Shown piece after piece: positions 44,539-53,452 of a stretch of DNA of 64,000 bases. The stretch's first letter is position 1. Each line of letters opens with the position of its first letter. The DNA comes from BACL11 sp945865535 (lineage in GTDB: Bacteria > Bacteroidota > Bacteroidia > Flavobacteriales > BACL11). Position numbers and translations under genes: made by a program. Under the pieces are notes generated by a model that saw nothing but the letters and a program-made list of their open reading frames with translations, was not told where the DNA came from and did no database searches. The stretch covers positions 62,001-126,000 of the forward strand of contig CANNBA010000001.1 in the NCBI GenBank assembly GCA_947502765.1, given 5' to 3'.

Positions 44539-45664
44539 GCTCAGTGATAAATTTAGAATATGATAAAAAGGCTAATCCAAACCAAAATAAAATGGTATGA
44601 AACTCATTAATTCCAGTAATCATAGTTTCATATACTGCTGCAAAAAGACAGGAGATTATTATAAATAAATAAGCTCTCTCAGTCTCAAAAGATTGTTTAA
44701 ACCAAGTTGATACTTGAACAGTTTTTCTAAAAATTATAAATAGAATTATAGACCCAAATATAAGCCCATATTGAGTAAGAATAGCAAAATATCCATTATG
44801 AGCAGTAACATTATAGGCTCTTAAATAATCCGGAATAACACGAGAATCAATATACGCATATTTATCTAGCCCAAAACCAAAAAAAGGTTGTTGTAAAATA
44901 GTTTCATAAGCATATTGATATTGCAATAATCTATCATTAAATAAGCTTTGAGAGGCAAAACGATTTATACTTGTTTCAAGCTCAATATTTATTATTAAAA
45001 AGTAAACCGATAAAGCTAAAAAAGAATAAACTACATTACGATTAGAAAAACCGTATTTAAAAAGAAATGCTAAAGTAAGAGGAAGCAATACACCCCTAGA
45101 GCCAGTACTAATAGAAATCACAAACAAAAGTAATAGCAAAAAAACTTCAAATCTTGAGTGCTTTTTCTGCTTTAAAAATAAAGTTGCAAATGCCAAAGAG
45201 GTAAATGAGGCCAACATATTAGAATTCCATATTAGCCCCTCATATCTACCAGAAAATAAATCTGCATTTAAAAGTAAGCCAACCAATACAATAAATACAA
45301 TCAAATAAATCAAATGATCGAGAAACTTTGTTTTGTAATATTCATAATTAAAATAAATGGCTAGCGATATAATTGAAAACTGGATTCCTCTTGCTAATAA
45401 ATACTTTATTGCCTGTATATCATTAATGGAATGAAATATTAAAAAATATAATACATTTAAAAGGTTTAGAATTAACAAAAAAGAAAATGCTTTATGAAAA
45501 AGAACATTCTTTATCTGCTGAGGATTAATAAGTAACGCTATAGCATACACGGCCGTTAATACTAAAAAAACCTGATCACCAATAGTATTGGTTCTCTCTA
45601 TCGCCAATAATACGGTATTAAATAGAAAAATAACTGCCCCATATTTAAAAAGCCATTTAATCAT
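44528..45664 (-). CDS. O-antigen ligase/polymerase-like membrane protein (Wzy_C)
   Basis: A polytopic membrane protein (378 residues from the chosen start) with 10 to 12 hydrophobic helices. The Wzy_C signature region contains STGSRGVLLPLTLAFLFKYG and, after a large external loop, FFGFGLDKYAYIDSR...AHNGYFAILTQYGLIFG. Given a Wzx flippase in the same operon, the polymerase (Wzy) role is more likely than WaaL ligase. The frame opens at 45739 within the upstream gene; the ATG at 45664 starts MIKWLFKYGAV and overlaps the upstream gene by only 8 bp. Confidence 0.82.
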   Translation of the reverse strand: MIKWLFKYGAVIFLFNTVLLAIERTNTIGDQVFLVLTAVYAIALLINPQQIKNVLFHKAFSFLLILNLLNVLYFLIFHSINDIQAIKYLLARGIQFSIISLAIYFNYEYYKTKFLDHLIYLIVFIVLVGLLLNADLFSGRYEGLIWNSNMLASFTSLAFATLFLKQKKHSRFEVFLLLLLFVISISTGSRGVLLPLTLAFLFKYGFSNRNVVYSFLALSVYFLIINIELETSINRFASQSLFNDRLLQYQYAYETILQQPFFGFGLDKYAYIDSRVIPDYLRAYNVTAHNGYFAILTQYGLIFGSIILFIIFRKTVQVSTWFKQSFETERAYLFIIISCLFAAVYETMITGINEFHTILFWFGLAFLSYSKFITEHEN

Positions 45665-46505
45665 TATTAATGAGTTGAATGATAGCAATTGGCAATGGAT
45701 CATTATAATCCATCTCTCCTTCAAAAATAGTAGCATCATTTATTAGTTTCTGCCTCATTTGTCCAGGAAACCAAATAGTTGAATGCTGGCCTAAAAATGA
45801 TGCCCACATACTAAAAGTACTTGCTGATGAAATCAATATCTTAGCATTACTTAACACTAGCATATCTGATATAGCAGACCCAAAATGCACTCTCTTGCAA
45901 TTTTCTAATTCCAAAATCTCTTGAAGGTCTTCATCATTTGCATCAGAAAAAATATAAATTGGTATATTACTAACTTCTCTAATTTTTTCAATAATACTTT
46001 TATACCATTTTATGGGTAAACGATAACCCCAACGACCGCTTCTTAAAATCGTTTCATCCTTTGGAATTTCAAAATCACCCATTCTAATATGAATAGCAAC
46101 TGAATTGTTGTCAAACCCATTTACTTTGTTAATATGATAAGGATTAATTATTTTTAATAACTCAGATTTTACGAAATTATGTTCGTGTTTAAATGGCTCA
46201 AATAATTCATCCATATCAGAGAAAATCTTTACTTTACTTGAAAAATTCAATAATAAAAACTTTTTTATTCCGCTTACCCCATCTCTACCGGAAAATAAAT
46301 CAAGGTACATTCTTTTATCTCTTTCTTTTCTAATAAATGTTCCTAATTTCAAATTTTTCCAAGTTGTTTGTATTCTAATCAGATTATGTTCTTTTGCGTA
46401 CACTATTGCAGTTGCCCAAGGGAATAATATATTGCCTAAGCCTGCTCCTCCTAAACGAATTCCAAAGCTTTCTAATTTACCTAATGATACAAATGAATAT
46501 TTCAT
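45657..46505 (-). CDS. Glycosyltransferase family 11 (alpha-1,2-fucosyltransferase-like)
   Basis: A 282-residue enzyme with GT11 hallmarks: LGGAGLGNILFPWATAIVYA at the N-terminus, VAIHIRMGDFE (HxRxGD, GDP-fucose binding) near 140 and IYIFSDANDEDLQE plus SASTFSMWASFLG in the C-terminal part. Most family members transfer fucose in alpha-1,2 linkage, which would place fucose in the repeat unit; no GDP-fucose genes are in the window. TAATG-type coupling to wzx. Confidence 0.85.
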   Translation of the reverse strand: MKYSFVSLGKLESFGIRLGGAGLGNILFPWATAIVYAKEHNLIRIQTTWKNLKLGTFIRKERDKRMYLDLFSGRDGVSGIKKFLLLNFSSKVKIFSDMDELFEPFKHEHNFVKSELLKIINPYHINKVNGFDNNSVAIHIRMGDFEIPKDETILRSGRWGYRLPIKWYKSIIEKIREVSNIPIYIFSDANDEDLQEILELENCKRVHFGSAISDMLVLSNAKILISSASTFSMWASFLGQHSTIWFPGQMRQKLINDATIFEGEMDYNDPLPIAIIQLINND

Positions 46506-47950
46506 TATCTCAATTCTTTAATTAGAGACTTAATGGGTTTCAACATTAATAAAAAACATGCTAAATACACCCCTATTGGTATTAAAATGAAATGTATTAA
46601 TTTGAAATTATAACTCTGATTTATCGCAAAATACATACCAATAATAGTTAGCCCGAAAAGTTTTAATAAATCAGCAGAAAATGGCGAAATACTTACATTT
46701 TTCTTAATATAGATTAATTGTGAAACATTTATAAATAACATAAAAATAACATATAGTGATACAATAGCAAGCATTTTATATTCGCTCACAAAAGCAAAAG
46801 CCAGTCCAGTAATTAAAACTGCTTTGAGAGTTTGTAGCTGTAACTCCTTTTTCTCCAAACCAGCCATTATAATAAAAGTGCCCGAACTTCCAGCAGCTAA
46901 TGATAACATCCCTCCTACAAGCATAAAAAACAAAAAGTCTTTATACTTGAGCATTTCAACAGAATAAAGTCCTAAAATTTCATCAGCAAAAGTTGTTATT
47001 ATAATTACTAAAGGAATAGTTAATACATTTATCAAAAATGTAGTTTTTTTATACAAATTACTAAGTTCAAAAGAATTTCCTTCATGATATAATTTTGAAA
47101 TTGCTGGGGCAAATACTCTATTTAAATTTATAAGTAAAAAAGTTGTTAGTCCTGTAAGAGTAAGCAAAATATTATAGGCCCCCACATCTTCTGAAGTCAA
47201 CTTAATACTAATAATAAAACTTAATGCCCAAGCTGAAATAAATGTAATAATTGAATTCAAAAACATTTTTTTACCATAAGAAACCATTTTGGAATCTCCA
47301 ACAAACTCTCTGAAATCTGACTTTACAAATAATGAAAATTCATTTTTATTAAATAAATATAATAAAATAGATAAAACTATAATTTGAGTAAAAACTTCTA
47401 TCAATATAAAATGGCTTATATCTGAAGTATACTGGAAAATAATAAAAGTTGATATTGCCCTTAATGAAACAGTAACTACTGTTCCGTACAATACAATCTC
47501 TTTTATTTTTAACATAGACCGATACAAAGAGATAATAACACCAAATAACATACTAATTGGCACATGTATACACATCATAAACAGAATCAAGTTTAATCCA
47601 GATACATCATTATAAATATACTGATTAATTAAGTCAGATGAAAAATAGACAATAGCAAGAAAAACACTTCCAACTACAACTGCATATTTTAAAAAAATAC
47701 TTGCAATTCTACTGGCTTTTTGCTTATTGTTCTCTATAAAAGTAGGTATAAATTTTATAATTACAAATGGAATCCCTATGGATAAAACTGTTTCAACAAA
47801 GGAACTAAAGGTTTGAGCAATAACATATTTTCCCCATGCCTGTAAACCAACAATATCTATAAGGTAAATTTTAACAAAAAAACCAATAGCAAAGCCAAAA
47901 ATTGAACCTAATACACTCCAGTTTGCTTGTTTTATTATTAACTTAAGCAT
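46505..47950 (-). CDS. Lipid-linked oligosaccharide flippase (Wzx-like)
   Basis: A 481-residue membrane protein of the MATE/PST flippase superfamily with about 12 to 14 hydrophobic helices. The N-terminal region has SVLGSIFGFAIGFFVKIYLI, followed by GLQAWGKYVIAQTF, as in Wzx proteins. It would move the undecaprenyl-linked repeat unit across the inner membrane for polymerisation. It lies between the sulfotransferase and GT11 genes without gaps. Confidence 0.88.
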   Translation of the reverse strand: MLKLIIKQANWSVLGSIFGFAIGFFVKIYLIDIVGLQAWGKYVIAQTFSSFVETVLSIGIPFVIIKFIPTFIENNKQKASRIASIFLKYAVVVGSVFLAIVYFSSDLINQYIYNDVSGLNLILFMMCIHVPISMLFGVIISLYRSMLKIKEIVLYGTVVTVSLRAISTFIIFQYTSDISHFILIEVFTQIIVLSILLYLFNKNEFSLFVKSDFREFVGDSKMVSYGKKMFLNSIITFISAWALSFIISIKLTSEDVGAYNILLTLTGLTTFLLINLNRVFAPAISKLYHEGNSFELSNLYKKTTFLINVLTIPLVIIITTFADEILGLYSVEMLKYKDFLFFMLVGGMLSLAAGSSGTFIIMAGLEKKELQLQTLKAVLITGLAFAFVSEYKMLAIVSLYVIFMLFINVSQLIYIKKNVSISPFSADLLKLFGLTIIGMYFAINQSYNFKLIHFILIPIGVYLACFLLMLKPIKSLIKELR

Positions 47951-48628
47951 CTATTTAAAATTATATTTAAAAATCGCTAAATCTTTTTTATAAATCTCTT
48001 TTACTTTTTCAATCATTTCATTGGTGTATACATCAGTATAACTTAATTCCTTCATGTTTTTATTTAGATGATCAACTTCTATTTCTTTTTCTAATTTTAA
48101 TGATAACCTTTTCACATCTTCTTCTAAATTTTCAAATGTACCAATAAAATCCACAAGAATTTGTCCTTTGGTATTACATAGAAAATCTGATTGAGGGATT
48201 AAATGAGTAATCTGAAAAATCAGCTTTTTATCTAGACCATTTACAACAAAATCCTCAAAGTCTTTAAACTTTTCCAAGTGAGTCTCAAAAGCAATTTTAT
48301 CAAGTTTATTAATTCCCCCTTTTTCCAAGAACTTGTAAGCAGCATACAATCTATCATACGGGTTACGCACAAAAGAGAAAGAGAAATAATTATCCTTATC
48401 AGATTTTAAAGCTATACGATTAAAATATAAACTCCTATGGCCTTCAAGAGTAACATCACCATAAATTGCTTTTAAAAGAGAAATCCCAGCCGTTTTAGGT
48501 ATATGAATAAAAATGGTTTTAGACTCATGAAAAGCATTCAATAAAGTGCCTTTTTTAAAAACCTTATACCTCTGAGATTTTGCGAACTTCCAGGTATGAT
48601 ATTTCTTTAACATTCTCTTAATTATCAT
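47951..48628 (-). CDS. Sulfotransferase family 2 protein
   Basis: A 225-residue PAPS-dependent sulfotransferase. The 5'-phosphosulfate-binding loop IFIHIPKTAGISLLKAIYG is near 40 and the 3'-phosphate-binding element FSFVRNPYDRLYAAYKFL near 84, both typical of Sulfotransfer_2. It may sulfate the glycan, giving an acidic surface polymer as is common in marine bacteria. It overlaps the upstream glycosyltransferase gene by 11 bp. Confidence 0.88.
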   Translation of the reverse strand: MIIKRMLKKYHTWKFAKSQRYKVFKKGTLLNAFHESKTIFIHIPKTAGISLLKAIYGDVTLEGHRSLYFNRIALKSDKDNYFSFSFVRNPYDRLYAAYKFLEKGGINKLDKIAFETHLEKFKDFEDFVVNGLDKKLIFQITHLIPQSDFLCNTKGQILVDFIGTFENLEEDVKRLSLKLEKEIEVDHLNKNMKELSYTDVYTNEMIEKVKEIYKKDLAIFKYNFK

Positions 48629-49763
48629 TCTTGAAAATATTTAATGTTAAAAAATTATTAATCGTATTATTAATATCATATTTTTCATTAAACGGATAGC
48701 ATCTTTTTCTATTATATTCTCCTATAATTTTCTCTTTTAATGATTCTGGTAATTTCTTATCTGCTAATAAATTATCTATTTCATTTATAGGAATTAACTC
48801 AGCAATACCCTGTTCTTTAATTGATATAATAGGAGTTTCAGTAGCCCAAGCTTCTAAATAAACACATCCTAAAGCCTCATAATATGAAGGTAAAACAAAA
48901 AGATCTATTTCATTATAAAATAGATTAAGTTCATCATGGAGCATCTCCTTTTCAAAAAAAACATATCTCTCTAGTTCTTTATCAATTACATATTGTTTAC
49001 ACTTCGCTAATTCATCTCCTAAACCAATTAGTCTTAATTCAATGTCTTCTTTACCATCAGTAATTATAAGCTCAACTGCTTTAATTAAACTAATCTGATC
49101 TTTAATTCTCCAAAAATTAGCCACACAACCAATCTGAAATTTGTCAGACTTATTAATTGAATCGATTGGATAAAACTTTGTTCTATCTACTCCATTATAC
49201 AACACATATTCTGATTTTGGCTCATACAGCTTAAATGCCTTAAATTGCTCTAAAACTAACTTAGAAACACCAATATTTAAGTCCATTCTATTTAGATGAT
49301 TTATTGTATTTTTTATCAGATAATTTCTTTGTATTTTTCTTAAAATTCCACTTCTGCCATTTAACAATTGCAACACATCTAAACCATGATGTTGAGCTAT
49401 TTTTTTACATGATAAATCCTCCACTAAATAAGATGCAGGGTAAGCTACATGAGAGTGTGAAATTGATACATCTTCAATTTTATTTTTACTTAATAAAAAT
49501 TGAAATCTTTTTTTATTTATTGAGTTAAAAATTCCAGGGAAGAAAAAGTATGGAAAATCCCATGTTTTAAAAATTCGCACATTAAAACCATGAAACTCAT
49601 AGTCTTTTTCTGAGGAAAATAAAGAAACTGTTTTTACTATTTCAATATTAAAATCACTTTGCTTGCTGATCTCATTTATCTGGTCAAAAACATAACTTCC
49701 AACATGACTTTCATCAGAAGGAAAAAATGGAGTAAGCACCAGATATGTTTTTTTATTTTCCAT
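48618..49763 (-). CDS. Glycosyltransferase family 4 (GT-B)
   Basis: A 381-residue GT-B enzyme. VLTPFFPSDESHVGSYVFDQ forms the N-terminal loop, IAQHHGLDVLQLL is in the acceptor domain, and the C-terminal donor domain has IGCVANFWRIKDQISLIKAV and LPSYYEALGCVYLEAWATETPI (EX7E). A TTG at 49778 extends the frame, but the ATG at 49763 overlaps the upstream gene by only 11 bp and is chosen. Confidence 0.88.
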   Translation of the reverse strand: MENKKTYLVLTPFFPSDESHVGSYVFDQINEISKQSDFNIEIVKTVSLFSSEKDYEFHGFNVRIFKTWDFPYFFFPGIFNSINKKRFQFLLSKNKIEDVSISHSHVAYPASYLVEDLSCKKIAQHHGLDVLQLLNGRSGILRKIQRNYLIKNTINHLNRMDLNIGVSKLVLEQFKAFKLYEPKSEYVLYNGVDRTKFYPIDSINKSDKFQIGCVANFWRIKDQISLIKAVELIITDGKEDIELRLIGLGDELAKCKQYVIDKELERYVFFEKEMLHDELNLFYNEIDLFVLPSYYEALGCVYLEAWATETPIISIKEQGIAELIPINEIDNLLADKKLPESLKEKIIGEYNRKRCYPFNEKYDINNTINNFLTLNIFKNDN

Positions 49764-50784
49764 TATATAAATCTTCAATTACTTTTTCCCAATCATTAAT
49801 GATCTTTTTCCAATCAAATCTATGAGCCAAATCCTCAGTATTCTTAGAAACTTCATGTAATAATACTGGATTCTCTAAAAGCTCATTTACTAATTCTTCA
49901 ACATGATTAAAGGAAGATACAACAAACCCATTCTTTCTATTATCTATCCAAGAAGAAGCTCCATAACTATCATACACAATGGATGGGACTCCAGCTGAGG
50001 CAGCTTCTAAAATTACTTTAGGAAACCCCTCAGATTTAGATGGTATAAACAATAAGTCAGATTCTTTTAAAAACTCATCCATTTCTTTATGATTCACACT
50101 TCCAAAAAAAGAAACGTTCAAAGGTATCTTGTGCTTCAAACTTTGTTGTTCAGGCCCTTGACCAATTATTTTAAATTTTATATTAGGATATAGCTTTGCT
50201 AAAGTAATAAATTCATAAACTCTTTTTTTTTTTATCAATCTCCCAACAAATACAATTGAAGAGAGTCTTTCTTTATTGTTAAATGAAAAACTCAAACTAT
50301 CAACACCAAGTAATAAAGGATTATTTTCTAATCTAATATCTTTATTAAGATTCATAATATGATCTGTAATAGGATATATCTTATTAAAATATTTAAATCT
50401 ACTTAACACCATATCTTTGTAATTATAAGATGTTATAAGCATCTGAATAGTGTCAATTCCCTCAATTGTAGTAAAAATTGGTTTATTTAATAATCTAGCT
50501 AGTTTCAATACCCATAAAGGAGTGTCACTGTGTTTTGGTAAAAAAGCCACATCACAATGAAGAATACCCCAGAAAAATCCTAAAGCAGTAGAAATTCTAA
50601 GTGGATAAAAACAATGAAACAAATTTGCTTTGTTTTTTACCTTAGGTGATAAATAGGTGCTTAAAGCATAAATTGTAAACTTTGAAGAATCAAGATACTT
50701 TGTTAAAGCTAAACAATTCAAATTCTGTGCATTTGTATAATTTACATAAGCCCCTAAAAATACTTTGATTTTCTTTTTATCCAT
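49753..50784 (-). CDS. Glycosyltransferase family 4 (GT-B)
   Basis: A 343-residue GT-B glycosyltransferase. VFVGRLIKKKRVYEFITLAK opens the donor domain near 178 and FIPSKSEGFPKVILEAASAGVP carries the EX7E motif. It starts 8 bp inside the preceding gene. Sugar specificity cannot be read from the sequence. Confidence 0.88.
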   Translation of the reverse strand: MDKKKIKVFLGAYVNYTNAQNLNCLALTKYLDSSKFTIYALSTYLSPKVKNKANLFHCFYPLRISTALGFFWGILHCDVAFLPKHSDTPLWVLKLARLLNKPIFTTIEGIDTIQMLITSYNYKDMVLSRFKYFNKIYPITDHIMNLNKDIRLENNPLLLGVDSLSFSFNNKERLSSIVFVGRLIKKKRVYEFITLAKLYPNIKFKIIGQGPEQQSLKHKIPLNVSFFGSVNHKEMDEFLKESDLLFIPSKSEGFPKVILEAASAGVPSIVYDSYGASSWIDNRKNGFVVSSFNHVEELVNELLENPVLLHEVSKNTEDLAHRFDWKKIINDWEKVIEDLYNGK

Positions 50785-51907
50785 TTTTTAAAGCTTTTAA
50801 AAAAGATACTTCACAAAATGGCTGATAAAATTGTTCTGCCCATTTCTTTGTCTGTAAAGTGCAAGAGAAATAACTATTGTACAAATCAGCTAATGAAATG
50901 GTGTAAAAAGGATAAATATACTGAGTCTTAAAAATATCCATTTTACAAGAATTTGATTGCAAAAAGCAAGTTGGAATTCCGTGTAATGCTGCCTCAAAAG
51001 TTACTGTGGAATAAGCAGTTAAATGGAAAGAAAATCTAGCAAAGGCCTCTTTTAAATCGCTAGAAAATAACGATACATTTGGTAGCGATAAAAATCGAGT
51101 TAAGTCTACCTCATTATTAAACCTTGGATGATTTTTTAGAAAAAAATGAAAAGTAGACTCCTTTTTTATGAGCTGTTCTAAACTATCAGCAATTTGTTGA
51201 TTTTCATCTTTTAAATGATCGTGAGTGAATTGTAATGAAACTAAAACATTTTTATTTAGTTCAGAAGGAGTAATAGCATTAAACTGAACAACAGAACTCC
51301 CAATAACTTGAATGTGAGTCTGAAAATAGTTTTCTCTATCATTTTTAGTTAACAACTCTTTGTAAGCCACTCCACTTAATAAAAGATGGGTGTCGTTCTC
51401 TTTCAGATTTCTAGACACCAGCCCATCATTCAGATAGCTTTCCTTTCTCGCATGAATTGTCCCATGTTGCAAATCAAATCTTTTTGCATCAGTATTGATT
51501 CCATTGAAAAAACTTAACATACTTTGAGAGATAGCAATATAGTTATCAAACGTGACTCTTCTAAAAAAAATCTTTTTCAAAAACCGCCCAATCTTTGCGT
51601 CTATTTCAATATATGACATCTCTGATCCCATAAATTTACGCAACAATACAATCAAATAATAGATAAAATCAAAGGGAATAGCCGTTTTTGAACGCTTTTG
51701 ATTGGAGTAATTATCTGGTTCTTCCAAATATAAAAAACTGATATTATGTATTTTACATACATGTAATAAATCTTTAAAAAAAAGATTCTCTGCGTTTTCT
51801 CCCCTATTAAAATGATGTGGGGCATAAAAAATAATAGTATAGTGTTTTTTTGTAAAAGCTTGTCTTACAAAATAAAAAATTGAATAAAAGAAATAATAGA
51901 TTTTCAT
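50777..51907 (-). CDS. Putative GT-B-like polysaccharide biosynthesis protein
   Basis: A 376-residue protein that I cannot place firmly. The N-terminus (FYSIFYFVRQAFTKKHYTII) may associate with the membrane, followed by FYAPHHFNRGENAENLFF. The C-terminal part has FHFFLKNHPRFN, YSTVTFEAALHGIPTCFLQ and a preceding LQHGTIHAR, a pattern reminiscent of CDP-glycerol/poly-sialyl type transferases in which HP and the TxxxEA element hold the nucleotide sugar. A truncated paralogue lies directly upstream. It overlaps the next gene by 8 bp. Confidence 0.6.
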   Translation of the reverse strand: MKIYYFFYSIFYFVRQAFTKKHYTIIFYAPHHFNRGENAENLFFKDLLHVCKIHNISFLYLEEPDNYSNQKRSKTAIPFDFIYYLIVLLRKFMGSEMSYIEIDAKIGRFLKKIFFRRVTFDNYIAISQSMLSFFNGINTDAKRFDLQHGTIHARKESYLNDGLVSRNLKENDTHLLLSGVAYKELLTKNDRENYFQTHIQVIGSSVVQFNAITPSELNKNVLVSLQFTHDHLKDENQQIADSLEQLIKKESTFHFFLKNHPRFNNEVDLTRFLSLPNVSLFSSDLKEAFARFSFHLTAYSTVTFEAALHGIPTCFLQSNSCKMDIFKTQYIYPFYTISLADLYNSYFSCTLQTKKWAEQFYQPFCEVSFLKALKNG

Positions 51908-51928
51908 ATTTGACAGCCAAAAAAAAAT

Positions 51929-52054
51929 TCAGTTTGTATCGCCTCTATTAAAATACTGAGGGCAATAGAAGATTAAAGCATATTTTCTTGTTTTAATTAA
52001 TTCAGCAAAAAGAAAAAATAAGAATTTTATGATATATGGTGAATTTCTAATCAT
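51929..52054 (-). pseudogene. Truncated paralogue of the adjacent GT-B-like gene
   Basis: A 41-codon frame starting right after the upstream stop codon (TAA-ATG). Its YALIFYCPQYFNRGDTN aligns with YTIIFYAPHHFNRGENAEN near the N-terminus of the gene at 50777-51907, and the preceding hydrophobic segment matches too. It stops at a TGA (51929-51931) next to a run of T. This is best read as the 5' remnant of a duplicated gene, and it lies in the operon's only intergenic gap longer than a few bases. Confidence 0.65.
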
Positions 52055-53452
52055 TTAATCTAGTAAATTTTCACTTTTTTTAGAATGTGAATAATTATCT
52101 CCAATATGCACAATGATATCATGAAAATAACTAGCCACTTTTGATTTATACTTGGTTCTTATTTCTTGTTTTAACGCTTCCACTACTGTAGAAATTAAAC
52201 GATTATTATCCTTAAGTCTAAAATGAGGTTCAGGAATTTCTATTTTAATTACTCTGATATCTTTAGGGTAGGATGACAATCCGTTTATTTTTAAATCAAC
52301 TTTCCAATCTTTAATATCATCAATTTTATATAAAGCCTTTATATAGTTGTTAAAATGAAGAATATCCTTATGATCTTTAGAAAAAATTATTGTAAATTTT
52401 GCTTGTATCAATGCTTCAATCTCATCAAAATAATCTGCTACAGATGGCCAAAGAACAATTTCAAAATACAAATGATTATTATTAAAAATTTCATTCTTTT
52501 GATCAGTTATTAATTTTAACTCTTCATTAGAGAAGTTATTATTTTTAAACCAATCAATTCCATAAGGAGAATGATCTAACTTTCTATTTACTCTAATAGC
52601 AATATACTTTTCATTAAAATATAAAGCGCAAGCCAACCTATGTGCCCCATCAACAACATGCATATCCTTATTAACGAGTATTGGTTGGCTTATATCAAAA
52701 CCATTATCTTTTATATTTACAATCAAATCTTTAAAACATTTCCAAGGATTTTTATAAACAGATCCCCCTCTATTTTCCTGCATTTTCTGATAAAGTGCAA
52801 TTCCGATATTATCACCTTTTAAAAAAGAAGAAATAGCCATATAGCGAACTACTAAATCATAACGATTAAACAACTGATAAACAACTTGCTTAGCTAACAA
52901 ATGAGAAGTTGGAATCATTTGAAAGTAATCTTCATGTAATTTAGTCTCAAATCTGAAATACTCTATTAATCTACTTTTATAAAGTGCAAATCTATTATTA
53001 CATTTTTTTATTAAAATCTTAATGAGAGAAGGATTGGGTAAAGCTCCTTTTAAAAGTTCCCAATTCCAGTCTTTATGCATATTCGCATATTCTCTTAATT
53101 CGATAATATCTAATTGATCTTTTAGCCTATTATGCCATACTTTTCTATGAAAAACCAATTCAGGACAAACAAATTTAAAACCATTATAAATAATGTGTAG
53201 AGTTGCATTTTCAATCAATTCATCATCAGAAAACAAAGAGCTCCAAGGAGAGTTCACTTTTTCAATCAACGGATGTGATGATAGGTTTTTAATGGCGTTT
53301 TTGGAATGGACAACAATATCTATATCATTATGATTTCTAATTCCAATTAAAGAAAGAGTTGCGCTCCCAACAATACAAACTTCCTCTTTTGAAATATTGC
53401 TTAATTTCAAATACTCTTCTAACGATTTTAAGTCATTAGCATCAAAATTCAT
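52055..53452 (-). CDS. Nucleotidyltransferase-fold protein with a ParB-like domain
   Basis: A 465-residue cytoplasmic protein of unusual make-up. The N-terminus has a nucleotidyltransferase-like motif VGSATLSLIGIRNHNDIDIVV (Gly29-Ser30, Asp43, Asp45). A middle region (about 225-290) has QPILVNKDMHVVDGAHRLACALY, resembling the ParB/sulfiredoxin nuclease-ATPase fold seen in ParB-like kinases. The C-terminal third (after 325) is unrecognised. It follows the neuA-HAD gene with TAATG coupling, suggesting a part in nonulosonate or precursor modification, but no activity can be assigned. Confidence 0.6.
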   Translation of the reverse strand: MNFDANDLKSLEEYLKLSNISKEEVCIVGSATLSLIGIRNHNDIDIVVHSKNAIKNLSSHPLIEKVNSPWSSLFSDDELIENATLHIIYNGFKFVCPELVFHRKVWHNRLKDQLDIIELREYANMHKDWNWELLKGALPNPSLIKILIKKCNNRFALYKSRLIEYFRFETKLHEDYFQMIPTSHLLAKQVVYQLFNRYDLVVRYMAISSFLKGDNIGIALYQKMQENRGGSVYKNPWKCFKDLIVNIKDNGFDISQPILVNKDMHVVDGAHRLACALYFNEKYIAIRVNRKLDHSPYGIDWFKNNNFSNEELKLITDQKNEIFNNNHLYFEIVLWPSVADYFDEIEALIQAKFTIIFSKDHKDILHFNNYIKALYKIDDIKDWKVDLKINGLSSYPKDIRVIKIEIPEPHFRLKDNNRLISTVVEALKQEIRTKYKSKVASYFHDIIVHIGDNYSHSKKSENLLD

